Shown here: positions 9,095 to 17,434 of the stretch, one piece after another
How the letters are laid out: every line of letters starts with the position of its first letter
How positions within the stretch are numbered: the first letter of the stretch is position 1
NCBI RefSeq assembly: GCF_030150155.1
Contig: NZ_JASLGR010000015.1
Location: 1-64,000 of the forward strand
Length of the DNA: 64,000 bases
From: Nocardioides sp.
Lineage (GTDB): Bacteria > Actinomycetota > Actinomycetes > Propionibacteriales > Nocardioidaceae
Direction: 5' to 3'
Notes under the pieces: model-generated
The model's database searches: none
What the model was told of the DNA's origin: nothing
Seen by the model: only the letters and a program-made list of their open reading frames with translations
Program-made: the position numbers and the translations under genes

Positions 9095-9235
9095 CCCCGT
9101 GCGTGGTCGGATGCGCCCGCGTCCAGTGTCTGGCTGCTCCCTCGACGGTGGTCGCTGGAGTCACAGTGGCGGAACCGCCCCGGAGTCACACCGGGTTCCT
9201 GAGCCACGAGCAGGGCCCAGCCTACGGGAGCGGTC
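9095..9235 (-). promoter_or_regulatory. Cobalamin (adenosylcobalamin) riboswitch controlling the cob operon
   Basis: On the minus strand the leader of cobN contains GGAACCCGGTGTGACTCCGG (about 9199-9180), then GCGGTTCCGCCACTGTGA (about 9178-9161), then the B12-box-like AGCAGCCAGACA (9138-9127). These are the conserved core elements of the B12 riboswitch in the correct order and spacing. The cobN RBS (GAGGAGG) lies just downstream next to a GGGGCGAGAACCCC hairpin (about 9100-9085), which could sequester it, so translational control is likely. Outer boundaries are approximate. Confidence 0.88.
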
Positions 9236-9266
9236 CCGTGGTCGGCGTACGGGGAGTGACCGGCGT

Positions 9267-9315
9267 GATCGATGTAGCGCCACCGTCACCAGGTGACGGT
9301 GGCGCTACATCGATC
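9267..9315. terminator. 49-bp perfect hairpin (24-bp arms, 1-nt loop), likely terminator of the kst4D/kstD operon
   Basis: Positions 9267-9290 are exactly complementary to 9292-9315, around a single A at 9291. It lies 16 bp past the stop codon of the minus-strand FAD gene and ahead of the cobN riboswitch. No T-tract follows. The perfect length is unusual for a simple terminator; it may also insulate the riboswitch from read-through. Confidence 0.7.
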
Positions 9316-9330
9316 GGCTCGCAGAGGGGG

Positions 9331-10812
9331 TCAGGGGCGGCCGGCGGCGTGCCGCCCGGCTCGGCGCCCGAAGTAGGAGCCGTCACCGAGCTGGAGCCCC
9401 GAGGCGTAGCCCTTCGCGTCCTGGGCGAGGTTGGCACCGCACGCCCCGCCCGCATAGAGCCCGGCGATCACGGAGCCGTCGGCGCGGCGGACCTCGCCGT
9501 CCACGGTGCACGACAGACCCCCCATCGTGAACCCGGCGTACAGCGCCTTGCCGAGCGACAGGTCGAAGGCGCCCCACGGACCGGTGTCCTGGGCCTCGAG
9601 CCACTGCTCGCCCTTGTGGAACTCCGGGTCCTCTCCGTTCGAGGCGTGCTTGTTGTACGACGCCAGCGTCTCGGCCAGGGTGTCGGCGGGGACACCCAGG
9701 CCCGCAGCCATCTCCTCGACCGTCTCCCAGCCGTCAATGAACGGACACAGCGGCATCGAGGGGTGCTCGATGTGCTCGGAGTCGACGATCAGGTAGGCAC
9801 GCGACTCGGGCTGCTCCAGCACGAACGCCGAGGTCCGGGAGTGGTAGGAGTCCTCGGCCACGAAGCGGCGGCCGTCGCGGTTGACGATGATGCCGGTCAG
9901 CAGCACCGAGGGCGGATAGAACGGCGCCGTCTGGAATGGCTGGTCCATGAACTTCAGGTCACCGCCGGCCGAGGCCCCGAGCCGGAGCCCGAGCCCGTCG
10001 TCGTACGTCGACGCCAGCGGGAACAGCTTGCCCGAGCCCAGCGTGGGGACGTTCTCAGCGACCATCTGATCGTTGCCAACGAAGCCGCCCGCGGTCAGGA
10101 TCACCGCCTTGGCCCTGATGAAGCCGCGCTCCTCGAAGCGCCGCCAGGCGACCCCGACGACCTGCTGGTCGGCGCCCTCACCGGCCACGACGAGCTGGGT
10201 CGCCCCGGTCTCGTAGCGCACCTCGGCGGTGGTCTCGGCCAGCCGCTCGGCCAGGGCATCGAGGACGATCTTGGCCCCGCCGGTGTCGCCGGGCACGGGC
10301 ACCTTGTGCCCGCGCGGCGCGGGGACGGCCTGGTCGCGGAAGGGCCAGACCTTCTCGTTGCCGGTGTACATCAGCCCTTCGGTGCCGGGCTGGATCACCG
10401 CCTTGCCGGGGAAGTAGGAGCGCTCGAAGGCGAAGCCGAGCGCCTCCAGCCAGTCGAAGTGCTCGACGGAGTCGGCGCAGTAGGCGTGGATCTTGTCGGC
10501 CTCGGGCTCCCGACTGACGGCGGTGAGGTACTTCTCCATCTCCGCAGCCGAGTCCTCGATGCCGGTCGCGGTCTGCACCGCGGTGCCGCCCCCGAGATAG
10601 AAGTGCCCACCGGCCATCGCACTGGTGCCGCCGTACGTCGCCGCCCGCTCGATCAGCAGCACCCGGGCTCCGGCACGCGCGGCCTCCAGGGCCGCGCACC
10701 CGCCGGCGATGCCGAAGCCGACCACGACCACGTCGACCTCGTCGCTCCACCCCGGCCCACCGGACGCCGTCACCGTGGCGACGTCGACCAGGCCCGGCAG
10801 CTCGGTGCTCAT
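9331..10812 (-). CDS. 3-ketosteroid Delta4-(5alpha)-dehydrogenase-like flavoprotein (Kst4D/TesI type)
   Basis: 493 aa. It is an FAD-dependent succinate-dehydrogenase/fumarate-reductase-family enzyme, with the dinucleotide motif GFGIAG at residues 32-37 and the following ERAATYGGTSAMAGG. The blocks YLGGGTAVQTATGIEDS, YCADSVEHFDWL, GFTMGGLSCTVDGEV and GYASGLQLGDGSYFGRRAG agree with what I recall of Rhodococcus Kst4D. That family introduces a Delta4 double bond into 5alpha-3-ketosteroids. It overlaps kstD by 4 bp (ATGA), an arrangement like tesH-tesI of Comamonas. A generic FAD dehydrogenase with another steroid substrate remains possible. Confidence 0.8.
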   Translation of the reverse strand: MSTELPGLVDVATVTASGGPGWSDEVDVVVVGFGIAGGCAALEAARAGARVLLIERAATYGGTSAMAGGHFYLGGGTAVQTATGIEDSAAEMEKYLTAVSREPEADKIHAYCADSVEHFDWLEALGFAFERSYFPGKAVIQPGTEGLMYTGNEKVWPFRDQAVPAPRGHKVPVPGDTGGAKIVLDALAERLAETTAEVRYETGATQLVVAGEGADQQVVGVAWRRFEERGFIRAKAVILTAGGFVGNDQMVAENVPTLGSGKLFPLASTYDDGLGLRLGASAGGDLKFMDQPFQTAPFYPPSVLLTGIIVNRDGRRFVAEDSYHSRTSAFVLEQPESRAYLIVDSEHIEHPSMPLCPFIDGWETVEEMAAGLGVPADTLAETLASYNKHASNGEDPEFHKGEQWLEAQDTGPWGAFDLSLGKALYAGFTMGGLSCTVDGEVRRADGSVIAGLYAGGACGANLAQDAKGYASGLQLGDGSYFGRRAGRHAAGRP

Positions 10813-12482
10813 GCGCGGGTGCCGCTCTGGGCGGCGATGTCCTCGGCCGCCAGGTAGCCGAACACCATCGCGGGCCCGATGGTCGCGCCGGGACCGGCGT
10901 ACGTGCGACCCATCACGGCCGAGGACACGTTGCCGGCGGCGTAGAGGCCCTCGATCATGGAGCCGTCGGCGCGCAGCACGCGGGCGTGCTCGTCGGTGAC
11001 CAGGCCGCCCTTGGTGCCCAGGTCGCCGGGGAAGATCTTGACCGCGTAGTAGGGCGCCTTGGCGAGCGGGGCGAGCGTCGAGTTCGGCTTCACCGTCGGG
11101 TCGCCGTAGTACCGGTCGTAGCCGGAGTCGCCGCGGTGGAAGTCCTGGTCGTCGCCGGTGGTGGCGAAGCCGTTGAACCGCTCCACGGTCGCGGCGAGGT
11201 TGGCGGCCGGCACGCCGATCTGCTCGGCGAGCCCGGCGATGGTGTCGGACTTCACCACGAAGCCCTCCTTGAACCAGCGGCCCGGGATCGGCTGCTGGCC
11301 TGAGATGCCGGCGAAGATGTAGCGGCTGCGGTAGGTCTGGTCGAAGACCATCCAGCTCGGCACGTGCTCGACGCCGGTGGCCTGGCCCTTCTGGATCTCG
11401 TGCACCGCCTCGACGTAGGGGAGTGCCTCGTTCATGAAGCGTCGGCCCTCGGCGTTGACGATGAAGGAGCCGGGCAGGTTCCGCTCTGAGAGCAGGAACC
11501 AGGAACGGCCCGGCAGCATGATGGTGGGGCCCCACCAGGCCTCGTCGAGCAGGTCGGTGTCGGCTCCGGCGGCGATCCCGGCGAGCAGCCCGCCGCCGGT
11601 GTTCGACGGGGCGCCGGTGCTCCAGGCGACGTTCTGCGGGGAGGGCTGCCACTTGTCGCGCAGCTCCTGGTTGTGCTCGAAGCCGCCGCTGCCCAGGATC
11701 ACGCCGCGGCGGGCGCGGAGCTCGGCGGGACCGTCGGGGGTGGAGACCCGGACCCCGACGACGCGCTCGTTCTCCACGATCAGCTCGGTCAGCTCGTGGC
11801 TGTAGAGCACCGGCACGCCGGCGTCGAGCAGGCCCTTGCGCAGTCCGATCGCCAGGGCGGCACCCATCCCGTAAAGCTTGCGTCCCAGCAGCGTCGAGAT
11901 CATCTTGCGCAGGCCGACACGGATCATCGTCAGCGGACCCTTGAGGGTGCGGAAGCCGGTGGCCATCTTGCGGAAGTCGGCCTGGGTCACGACCATGTTC
12001 GCCGGCGCCTTGGCGTACGGCGGGTGCAGGTGGGTGAGCTCGGCGCCGATGATCCGGGCGTCCATCGGGGTGGGCTCGACCGAGCGGCCCTTGAGCCGGC
12101 CACCGGCCGCCTCGGGGTGGTAGTCGGCGTAGTCGGGCACCCACTGCAGCCGGACGGCGGAGTGGGCGTGGACGAAGTCGATCATCTCCGCGCCGCGGTC
12201 GATGTAGGTGTCACGGCGCACCGCCGGCACCACGTCGCCGACGATCGAGGTCAGGTAGAGCTTCGCCGCCTCGGTGTCGCCGGGGTCGACCTGGCCAGCG
12301 GCGGTCAGGGCGTAGTTGCCCGGCACCCAGACCCCGCCCCCGGATCGGGAGGTGGAGCCGCCGAAATACTGGCTCTTCTCGATCACCACCGTGTCGAGTC
12401 CGTGGCGGGCTTTCGCCGCGAGGGCGGCCGTCATGCCGGCACCGCCGGCACCGACGACGATGACGTCGTACTCACGCTGCAT
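10809..12482 (-). CDS. kstD: 3-ketosteroid Delta1-dehydrogenase KstD
   Basis: 557 aa. It introduces the C1-C2 double bond in 3-ketosteroid ring A, the step that primes ring B opening together with 9alpha-hydroxylation by KshAB. It has an N-terminal FAD motif VVGAGGAGM (residues 9-17) and IEKSQYFGGSTSRSGGGVW. A substrate-site tyrosine region VPDYADYHPE lies near residues 115-124. The C-terminal PYYAVKIFPGDLGTKGG (about 477-493) carries the catalytic Tyr and the oxyanion Gly known in Rhodococcus KstD. It diverges from hsaA across a 75-bp promoter with two KstR-type boxes; the nearer box starts 13 bp upstream of this ATG. Confidence 0.95.
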   Translation of the reverse strand: MQREYDVIVVGAGGAGMTAALAAKARHGLDTVVIEKSQYFGGSTSRSGGGVWVPGNYALTAAGQVDPGDTEAAKLYLTSIVGDVVPAVRRDTYIDRGAEMIDFVHAHSAVRLQWVPDYADYHPEAAGGRLKGRSVEPTPMDARIIGAELTHLHPPYAKAPANMVVTQADFRKMATGFRTLKGPLTMIRVGLRKMISTLLGRKLYGMGAALAIGLRKGLLDAGVPVLYSHELTELIVENERVVGVRVSTPDGPAELRARRGVILGSGGFEHNQELRDKWQPSPQNVAWSTGAPSNTGGGLLAGIAAGADTDLLDEAWWGPTIMLPGRSWFLLSERNLPGSFIVNAEGRRFMNEALPYVEAVHEIQKGQATGVEHVPSWMVFDQTYRSRYIFAGISGQQPIPGRWFKEGFVVKSDTIAGLAEQIGVPAANLAATVERFNGFATTGDDQDFHRGDSGYDRYYGDPTVKPNSTLAPLAKAPYYAVKIFPGDLGTKGGLVTDEHARVLRADGSMIEGLYAAGNVSSAVMGRTYAGPGATIGPAMVFGYLAAEDIAAQSGTRA

Positions 12483-12495
12483 GCCTCAATGAAAC

Positions 12496-12509
12496 TAGAA
12501 CAGGTTCTA
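12496..12509. promoter_or_regulatory. KstR-type box, kstD side of the kstD/hsaA divergon
   Basis: TAGAACAGGTTCTA. The sequence shows an inverted repeat with core AACNNGTT, the pattern known for the TetR-family cholesterol repressor KstR. It is 13 bp upstream of the kstD ATG. Confidence 0.85.
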
Positions 12510-12533
12510 TTTCACAACCTCTTCCCTGAAAAC

Positions 12534-12547
12534 GAGAACGTGTTCTA
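12534..12547. promoter_or_regulatory. KstR-type box, hsaA side of the kstD/hsaA divergon
   Basis: GAGAACGTGTTCTA, one mismatch in the outer arm of the palindrome. It ends 10 bp before the hsaA ATG. No Shine-Dalgarno sequence is visible in that interval, which suggests a leaderless or very short-leader mRNA. Confidence 0.85.
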
Positions 12548-12557
12548 GTCTGTTGTC

Positions 12558-13730
12558 ATGACTGACTCACTGACGGTGCTCGACGGCGTGCGTGACCTGC
12601 TCCCCACCTTCCGGGAGCGGGCCGACGAAACCGAGCGGCTGCGGGCGGTGCCCGACGCCTCGGTGAAGGAGCTGGAGGAGACCGGCTTCTTCCGCCTGCT
12701 CCAGCCGAAGCGGTTCGACGGGTTCGAGGCCGACCCGGTGGACTTCTACACCGCGGTGCGCTCGATCGCGAGCGCCTGCGGCTCGACCGGCTGGATCTCC
12801 AGCGTCCTGGGCGTGCACCCGTGGCAGATCGCGCTCTTCGCCGACGAGGCCCAGCAGGCGGTGTGGGGCTCGGACACGTCGGTGCGGGCGTCGTCGTCGT
12901 ACGCCCCGACCGGGAAGGCGGTGCTGACCGACGGTGGCTTCACGCTCTCGGGTCGGTGGAGCTTCTCCTCGGGCTGTGCGCACGCGCAGTGGGTGCTGCT
13001 CGGTGGGCTGGTCTGGAACGCCGAAGGTCAGGTCGTCGACTTCCGCACGTTCCTGATTCCGCGTGACTCCTACGAGATCGTCGACGTCTGGAACGTCGTC
13101 GGACTGGCCGGCACCGGCTCCAACGACATCGTCGTGTCCGAGACGTTCGTGCCCGAGGCGTTCACCCTCTCGATGAGCGACACCGGACGCTGCTTCGGCC
13201 CCGGCCAAGAGCAGAACCCCGGCGACCTCTACAAGCTGCCGTTCCACTCGCTGTTCACCTCCACCATCACCACCCCGATCATCGGGATGGCGACCGGCGC
13301 GTACGCCGAGCACGTGGAGATGCAGAACAAGCGCGTGCGTGCCTCCTACATCGGCGAGAAGGCGTCCCTCGACCCGTTCGCCGCGGTCCGGATCGCCCGG
13401 GCCTCCAGCGACATCGACGCCTCCTGGGCGCTGCTGATCAACAACATCCGCGAGGAGCAGGCCCACGTCGCGCGCGGGGAGAAGATCCCGCTCTCGCTGC
13501 GGCTGCGGGTCCGGCGCGACCAGGTGCTCGGCACCCAGCGCTCGATCGACGCCATCGACGCCCTCTTCGAGGCCTCGGGCGGCCGGGCGCTGGCCACCGG
13601 CACCTACCTGCAGCGGGCCTGGCGTGACGCCCACGCCGGCCGGGTGCACGCCGCCAACGACCCCGAGCGCGCGCTGCAGATGTTCGGCGCCAGCGAGTTC
13701 GGCCACAAGGTCGACCCCGGGATGTACTGA
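12558..13730 (+). CDS. hsaA: 3-HSA hydroxylase, oxygenase component HsaA
   Basis: 390 aa. This flavin-dependent monooxygenase has an acyl-CoA-dehydrogenase fold. It hydroxylates the phenol 3-HSA to the catechol 3,4-DHSA after ring B opens, using reduced flavin from HsaB. Family segments are LEETGFFRLLQPKRFDGFEADP, SIASACGSTGWISSVLGVH, the FSSGCAHAQW loop, VVGLAGTGSNDIVV, and the C-terminal ASGGRALATGTYLQRAWRDAHAGRVHA. It is the first gene of hsaA-hsaD-hsaC-hsaB, the same order as in M. tuberculosis. The ATG lies 10 bp after a KstR box. Confidence 0.95.
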   Translation: MTDSLTVLDGVRDLLPTFRERADETERLRAVPDASVKELEETGFFRLLQPKRFDGFEADPVDFYTAVRSIASACGSTGWISSVLGVHPWQIALFADEAQQAVWGSDTSVRASSSYAPTGKAVLTDGGFTLSGRWSFSSGCAHAQWVLLGGLVWNAEGQVVDFRTFLIPRDSYEIVDVWNVVGLAGTGSNDIVVSETFVPEAFTLSMSDTGRCFGPGQEQNPGDLYKLPFHSLFTSTITTPIIGMATGAYAEHVEMQNKRVRASYIGEKASLDPFAAVRIARASSDIDASWALLINNIREEQAHVARGEKIPLSLRLRVRRDQVLGTQRSIDAIDALFEASGGRALATGTYLQRAWRDAHAGRVHAANDPERALQMFGASEFGHKVDPGMY

Positions 13731-14635
13731 TGTCGGCCACCCAGGACTTCTCCCAGGCGGCGGTGCGCCGCTCGGCCAAGGCCGGCGACCTGACCCTGAA
13801 CTACTACGAGGCCGCACCCGAGGGCGGTGTCTCGCTGGTCGGCGGCGGGCTGCCGCTGGTGATGCTGCACGGCGGGGGACCTGGTGCCTCGGCCTGGTCG
13901 AACTTCGGCACGGCGCTGCCGGGCTTCGCGGCCACGTTCCGCACGCTGCTGATCGACCAGCCCGGCTTCGGTGGCTCCGACAAGCCGCCGGTGACGGCGA
14001 ACTACTACCGGTTCGCGGCCGAGTACGTGGTCAAGCTGCTCGACGAGCTGGGCATCGAGCGGATCCACCTGCTCGGCAACAGCCTCGGTGGCGGTACGGC
14101 GATGCGGCTCGCGCTCGAGTACCCCGACCGGGTCGGCCGGCTGGTGCTGATGGGCCCCGGCGGGCTCTCCCTCAACCTGTTCCACGCCGACCCGACCGAG
14201 GGCGTGCAGCGACTGGTCGACTTCTCGATGAGTCCCTCGCGTGAGGCGCTGCGCTCCTTCATCTCCACGATGGTGGTCAACCAGGCGCTGGTCACCGACG
14301 AGCTCGTCGAGGCCCGGTTCGCCGACGCCACCGCTCCCGGGTCGCTGGAGGCGATGCGGTCGATGGGGATGAGCTTCTACAACCCGGAGTGGGCCGAGGA
14401 CGGGATGCTGTGGCGCGAGGCCCACCGGCTGCGCAAGCACACCCTGCTGACCTGGGGCCGCGAGGACCGGGTCAACCCGCTCGACGGCGCCATCGCCGCC
14501 CTCAAGCTGATCCCGAAGGCCCAGCTGCACGTCTTCGGGTCGTGCGGGCACTGGGCGCAGATCGAGGCGGCCGAGGAGTTCGCCGAGATCACCACCACCT
14601 TCCTGTCACGTCACACCGAGCGGAGTCGGGCATGA
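13730..14635 (+). CDS. hsaD: 4,9-DSHA hydrolase HsaD (meta-cleavage product hydrolase)
   Basis: 301 aa alpha/beta hydrolase. It cleaves the C-C bond of the meta-cleavage product (4,9-DSHA), releasing the C/D-ring propionate HIP and a C6 dienoate. The oxyanion motif MLHGGGPGASAW is at about residues 45-56. The nucleophile elbow LLGNSLGGG has Ser118, the acid is Asp246 in GREDRV, and the base is His274 in GSCGHWAQ, with the conserved Trp after it. The ATG shares one base with the hsaA stop (TGATG-type junction), and its own stop overlaps hsaC by 4 bp. Confidence 0.95.
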   Translation: MSATQDFSQAAVRRSAKAGDLTLNYYEAAPEGGVSLVGGGLPLVMLHGGGPGASAWSNFGTALPGFAATFRTLLIDQPGFGGSDKPPVTANYYRFAAEYVVKLLDELGIERIHLLGNSLGGGTAMRLALEYPDRVGRLVLMGPGGLSLNLFHADPTEGVQRLVDFSMSPSREALRSFISTMVVNQALVTDELVEARFADATAPGSLEAMRSMGMSFYNPEWAEDGMLWREAHRLRKHTLLTWGREDRVNPLDGAIAALKLIPKAQLHVFGSCGHWAQIEAAEEFAEITTTFLSRHTERSRA

Positions 14636-15525
14636 CGATCGAGCTGAAGTCGATGGGCTACGTCAGGGTCACCTCGACCGACCTGGCCGCCTGGGAGCGG
14701 TTCGCCGAGAAGGTGCTCGGCCTGATGCGCGGGCGCGGGCCGAACCCGGACCACCTCTACTACCGGGTCGACGCCGTCTCGGCACGGCTCGTGGTCGTGC
14801 CCGGCAACGTCGACGAGCTGGCCTGCGTCGGCTGGGAGCTGGCCGACAACGTCGCCCTGCAGGAGGCGCGCGAGCACCTCACCAAGGCGGGCGTCGAGTG
14901 GGTCGAGGGGACCGCCGAGGAGCTCGCCGAGCGCCGCGTCCAGGAGCTGATCCGGTTCAGCGATCCCTCCGACAACGTCTTCGAGCTGTTCCATGGCATC
15001 AGCTACGAGCGGGTGCCGTGCGTGTCGCCGTACGGATCGCGGTTCGTCACCGGCGACCAGGGGATGGGCCATGTCGTCGTCCCGGTGGCCGACGACGTCG
15101 AGGCGCTGCGGTTCTACACCGAGACCCTCGGGTTCCGGCTGCGCGACTCGATGTCGATGCCCGGGGAGTTCGTCGGCAAGGAGCCGGGCTCGAAGATCTG
15201 GCTGCGCTTCCTCGGGATCAACCCGCGGCACCACTCGCTGGCGTTCCTGCCGATGCCGCGGCCCAGCAAGTGCGTCCACATCATGCTCGAGGTCGACAAG
15301 CTCGACGATGTCGGTCGGGCGCTGGAGCGCGTGAAGAAGAACGGTGCGCCGCTCTCGGCCACCCTGGGACGGCACATGAACGACGAGATGGTCTCGTTCT
15401 ACGTGAAGTCCCCGGCCGGGTTCGACGTCGAGTTCGGCACCGAGGGACTGCAGGTCGACGACGAGCGATGGGTTGCGCGGGAGTCCACCGCGGTGTCCTA
15501 CTGGGGACATGAGTTCAGCGGCTGA
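14632..15525 (+). CDS. hsaC: Iron-dependent extradiol dioxygenase HsaC
   Basis: 297 aa two-domain type I extradiol dioxygenase. It cleaves the catechol ring of 3,4-DHSA between C4 and C5. By alignment to known HsaC/BphC spacing, the Fe(II) ligands are His147 (GMGHVVV), His216 (CVHIMLE) and Glu267 (FDVEFG). A His-His pair at 200-201 matches the catalytic histidine region. The length equals that of characterised homologues (about 300 aa). The ATG overlaps the hsaD stop as ATGA; the C-terminus overlaps the hsaB start by 17 bp. Confidence 0.95.
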   Translation: MTIELKSMGYVRVTSTDLAAWERFAEKVLGLMRGRGPNPDHLYYRVDAVSARLVVVPGNVDELACVGWELADNVALQEAREHLTKAGVEWVEGTAEELAERRVQELIRFSDPSDNVFELFHGISYERVPCVSPYGSRFVTGDQGMGHVVVPVADDVEALRFYTETLGFRLRDSMSMPGEFVGKEPGSKIWLRFLGINPRHHSLAFLPMPRPSKCVHIMLEVDKLDDVGRALERVKKNGAPLSATLGRHMNDEMVSFYVKSPAGFDVEFGTEGLQVDDERWVARESTAVSYWGHEFSG

Positions 15526-16162
15526 GATCCCCGAGGGGATGGCGCCCGACGCGGCAGCGACCTGGCCCCCGGCGGGACTGATCGAGGACTTCCTGGGCTC
15601 GGGTCTGGGGAACTTCGACTTCTCCACCCTGGGGGACGGGGTCCACGAGCCGACGCCGGAGGAGATCGCCGCCGCGCGCGAGTTCCGTACCGTGCTGGGG
15701 CGATTCGCCTCGGGCGTCACGATCGTCACGGCGGCGACCGCCCAGGGGCTGATCGGGATGACCCTGCAGTCGTTCTCGTCGGTCTCGCTGGACCCGCCGC
15801 TGGTGCTGATCGTCCCGGCCAAGACGTCGCGGGCCTGGCCCCTGATCCGGCGGGCCGGGCACTTCACGATCAACCTGCTCGCGGCCTCGCAGGAGGGGCT
15901 GTCGAACCAGTTCGCCCGCTCCGGCGGGGACAAGTTCGCCGGTGTCTCCTGGACGCCGTCGGCGGCAGGGGACCCGCGACTGGATGGCTCGCTGGCCTGG
16001 ATCGACTGCACCATCCACACCGTGCACGACGCGGGGGACCATCTGGTGGTGCTGGCCCGGGTCGAGACGCTGGTGGCGGGTCCGGAGGGGGAGGTGGCGG
16101 GGGAGCCGTTGGTCTTCTACCGCTCCGCCTATCGCGCCCTCACCCCGCGAGATCCGGCTTAA
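15509..16162 (+). CDS. hsaB: HsaB, flavin reductase component of the 3-HSA hydroxylase
   Basis: 217 aa. This FMN/FAD-binding flavin reductase supplies reduced flavin to HsaA. The reductase domain begins near residue 60 (REFRTVLGRFASGVTIVTA) and includes MTLQSFSSVSLDPPLVLIVPAKTS and FTINLLAASQEGLSNQFA, the typical SLDPP and N-L-L motifs. It carries a roughly 55-residue N-terminal extension. The ATG at 15509 lies inside the end of hsaC. The last codons (Pro-Arg-Asp-Pro-Ala-stop) are formed by the first unit of a 22-bp tandem repeat that continues downstream. Confidence 0.92.
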   Translation: MSSAAEIPEGMAPDAAATWPPAGLIEDFLGSGLGNFDFSTLGDGVHEPTPEEIAAAREFRTVLGRFASGVTIVTAATAQGLIGMTLQSFSSVSLDPPLVLIVPAKTSRAWPLIRRAGHFTINLLAASQEGLSNQFARSGGDKFAGVSWTPSAAGDPRLDGSLAWIDCTIHTVHDAGDHLVVLARVETLVAGPEGEVAGEPLVFYRSAYRALTPRDPA

Positions 16163-16236
16163 CCACCGCCGAAATCCGGGTTCGCCACCGCCGAGATCCG
16201 GGTTTCTCACGGTCGAGATCCGGGTTTGCCACGGGA
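16149..16236 (+). repeat. Tandem repeat array A: four 22-bp units at the 3' end of hsaB
   Basis: Units begin at 16149, 16171, 16193 and 16215, an exact 22-bp period. The consensus is near GAGATCCGGGTTCACCACC plus 3 bases. The first unit encodes the hsaB C-terminus and includes its stop codon. The same unit occurs after two other genes (18328-18415 and 34518-34583). Confidence 0.9.
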
Positions 16237-16252
16237 TCGGTCAGGATGAGGC

Positions 16253-17263
16253 GTGCTGCTCTTCGACGACATCGCTGCCGAGTACCGCGACTTCGCCCGG
16301 TACGCCGAGGGCGACTCGCCCACCTTCGCCGACTGGTCGGCGGCGGTGGCCGCGGACCCCGACGTGATCGCCTGGCTCGCCACGCTGCCGCCGATCAAGC
16401 ACCAGCCCAACCTGGTCTTCGCCGCGGCACGGTTGCACGGTGTCCCCGCGCCCGGACCGTACGCCGGTCTCCGCCAGGCCCTGCTGGACGATGACGGTCC
16501 GATCAGGGAGACGATCCTGACCCACGCCACCCAGACCAACGAGGTCGGGCGGCTGGCGACTCTGCTGCCGGTCTTCGCCCAGATCGCCGAGTCCACGGCC
16601 AGGCCGCTCGCGCTGCTGGAGGTAGGCGCCTCGGCGGGGCTCTGCCTCTACCCGGACCGATGGGCCTACCGCTGGCGGACCGATTCCGGTGACGTCACCC
16701 TGGGCGTGGCAGGCGATCCGGCCGGCGAGCTGCTCTGCCGCGTGAAGGGCTCGGGGCGGCTACCCACGGCGATGCCGCACATCGCCTGGCGGGGAGGGAT
16801 CGACCTGAACCCGCTCGACGTCACCGACAGGACCGTCGACGGTGACATGGCGTGGTTGCGTACCCTGGTCTGGCCCGAGCACGAGGACCGCCGGGCGCGC
16901 CTGGACCATGCCATCGCGCAGGCGCAGGACGACCCGCCGTCGCTGGTGCGGGGAGATCTGCTGGAGCGGCTCCCGGCCCTGGTCGACGCGGCGTCGGCGT
17001 ACGGCACGGTCGTGGTCTTCCACTCGGCCGTCATCGCCTACCTGGAGCCGGCCGACCGGGACCGCTTCGAGGTGCTGATCCGGGGCCTGGTCGCCGACGG
17101 GCGGTGTCACTGGGTCAGCAACGAAGGCAAGAACGTGCTGCCTTCGGTGACCGCGACCGGCCCGGAGATCGACCCGGCCAAGCAGACGTTCGTGCTGGGG
17201 CTCGACGGGCGCGCGGTGGCTCACACCCACGGGCACGGCCGGACGTTGCGCTGGTGCGTGTGA
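16253..17263 (+). CDS. DUF2332-family protein
   Basis: 336 aa with a GTG start at 16253 behind AGGATGAGG. It has the conserved DUF2332 segments EYRDFARYAEGDSPTFADW, IKHQPNLVFAA, THATQTNEVGR, LLEVGASAGLCLYPDRW and WRGGIDLNPLDV. The E-V-G-A-S-A-G-L stretch resembles a SAM-binding glycine loop, and the C-terminal half has VVFHSAVIAYLEPADRDRF, so a methyltransferase-like fold is plausible. The function is unknown. It lies between the hsa operon and an exported collagen-like protein. It has no KstR box of its own and is not obviously part of steroid catabolism. Confidence 0.8.
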   Translation: MLLFDDIAAEYRDFARYAEGDSPTFADWSAAVAADPDVIAWLATLPPIKHQPNLVFAAARLHGVPAPGPYAGLRQALLDDDGPIRETILTHATQTNEVGRLATLLPVFAQIAESTARPLALLEVGASAGLCLYPDRWAYRWRTDSGDVTLGVAGDPAGELLCRVKGSGRLPTAMPHIAWRGGIDLNPLDVTDRTVDGDMAWLRTLVWPEHEDRRARLDHAIAQAQDDPPSLVRGDLLERLPALVDAASAYGTVVVFHSAVIAYLEPADRDRFEVLIRGLVADGRCHWVSNEGKNVLPSVTATGPEIDPAKQTFVLGLDGRAVAHTHGHGRTLRWCV

Positions 17264-17434
17264 GGCGACGGGGCCCCGTCGACCTGGGACGTTCGTCTCG
17301 GATCCGGCGCCGTCCGGCCGATAAGGCGGGCGCTAGGCGTCGTTGTGCCTTGTCGGCAGCCTGCCCTCGGGAGGAACAGCCGTTGACGCGGCGGGTGATC
17401 CGCACAGTCGCCCCCGCCTTCCCAGGAGCTCAGA

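Noticed and set aside
5567..9202. Plus-strand reading frame of 1211 codons opposite cobN
   Set aside because: Low-complexity Gly/Val/Gln/His-rich product with no domain; cobN on the minus strand has full family conservation, an RBS and a riboswitch.
9331..12144. Fusion of the FAD gene with an upstream 460-codon extension
   Set aside because: The extension is the out-of-frame shadow of kstD; the ATG at 10812 overlaps the kstD stop as ATGA.
16149..16236. CRISPR array
   Set aside because: The 22-bp units are directly adjacent, with no unique spacers between repeats, and there are no cas genes. They are tandem repeats.
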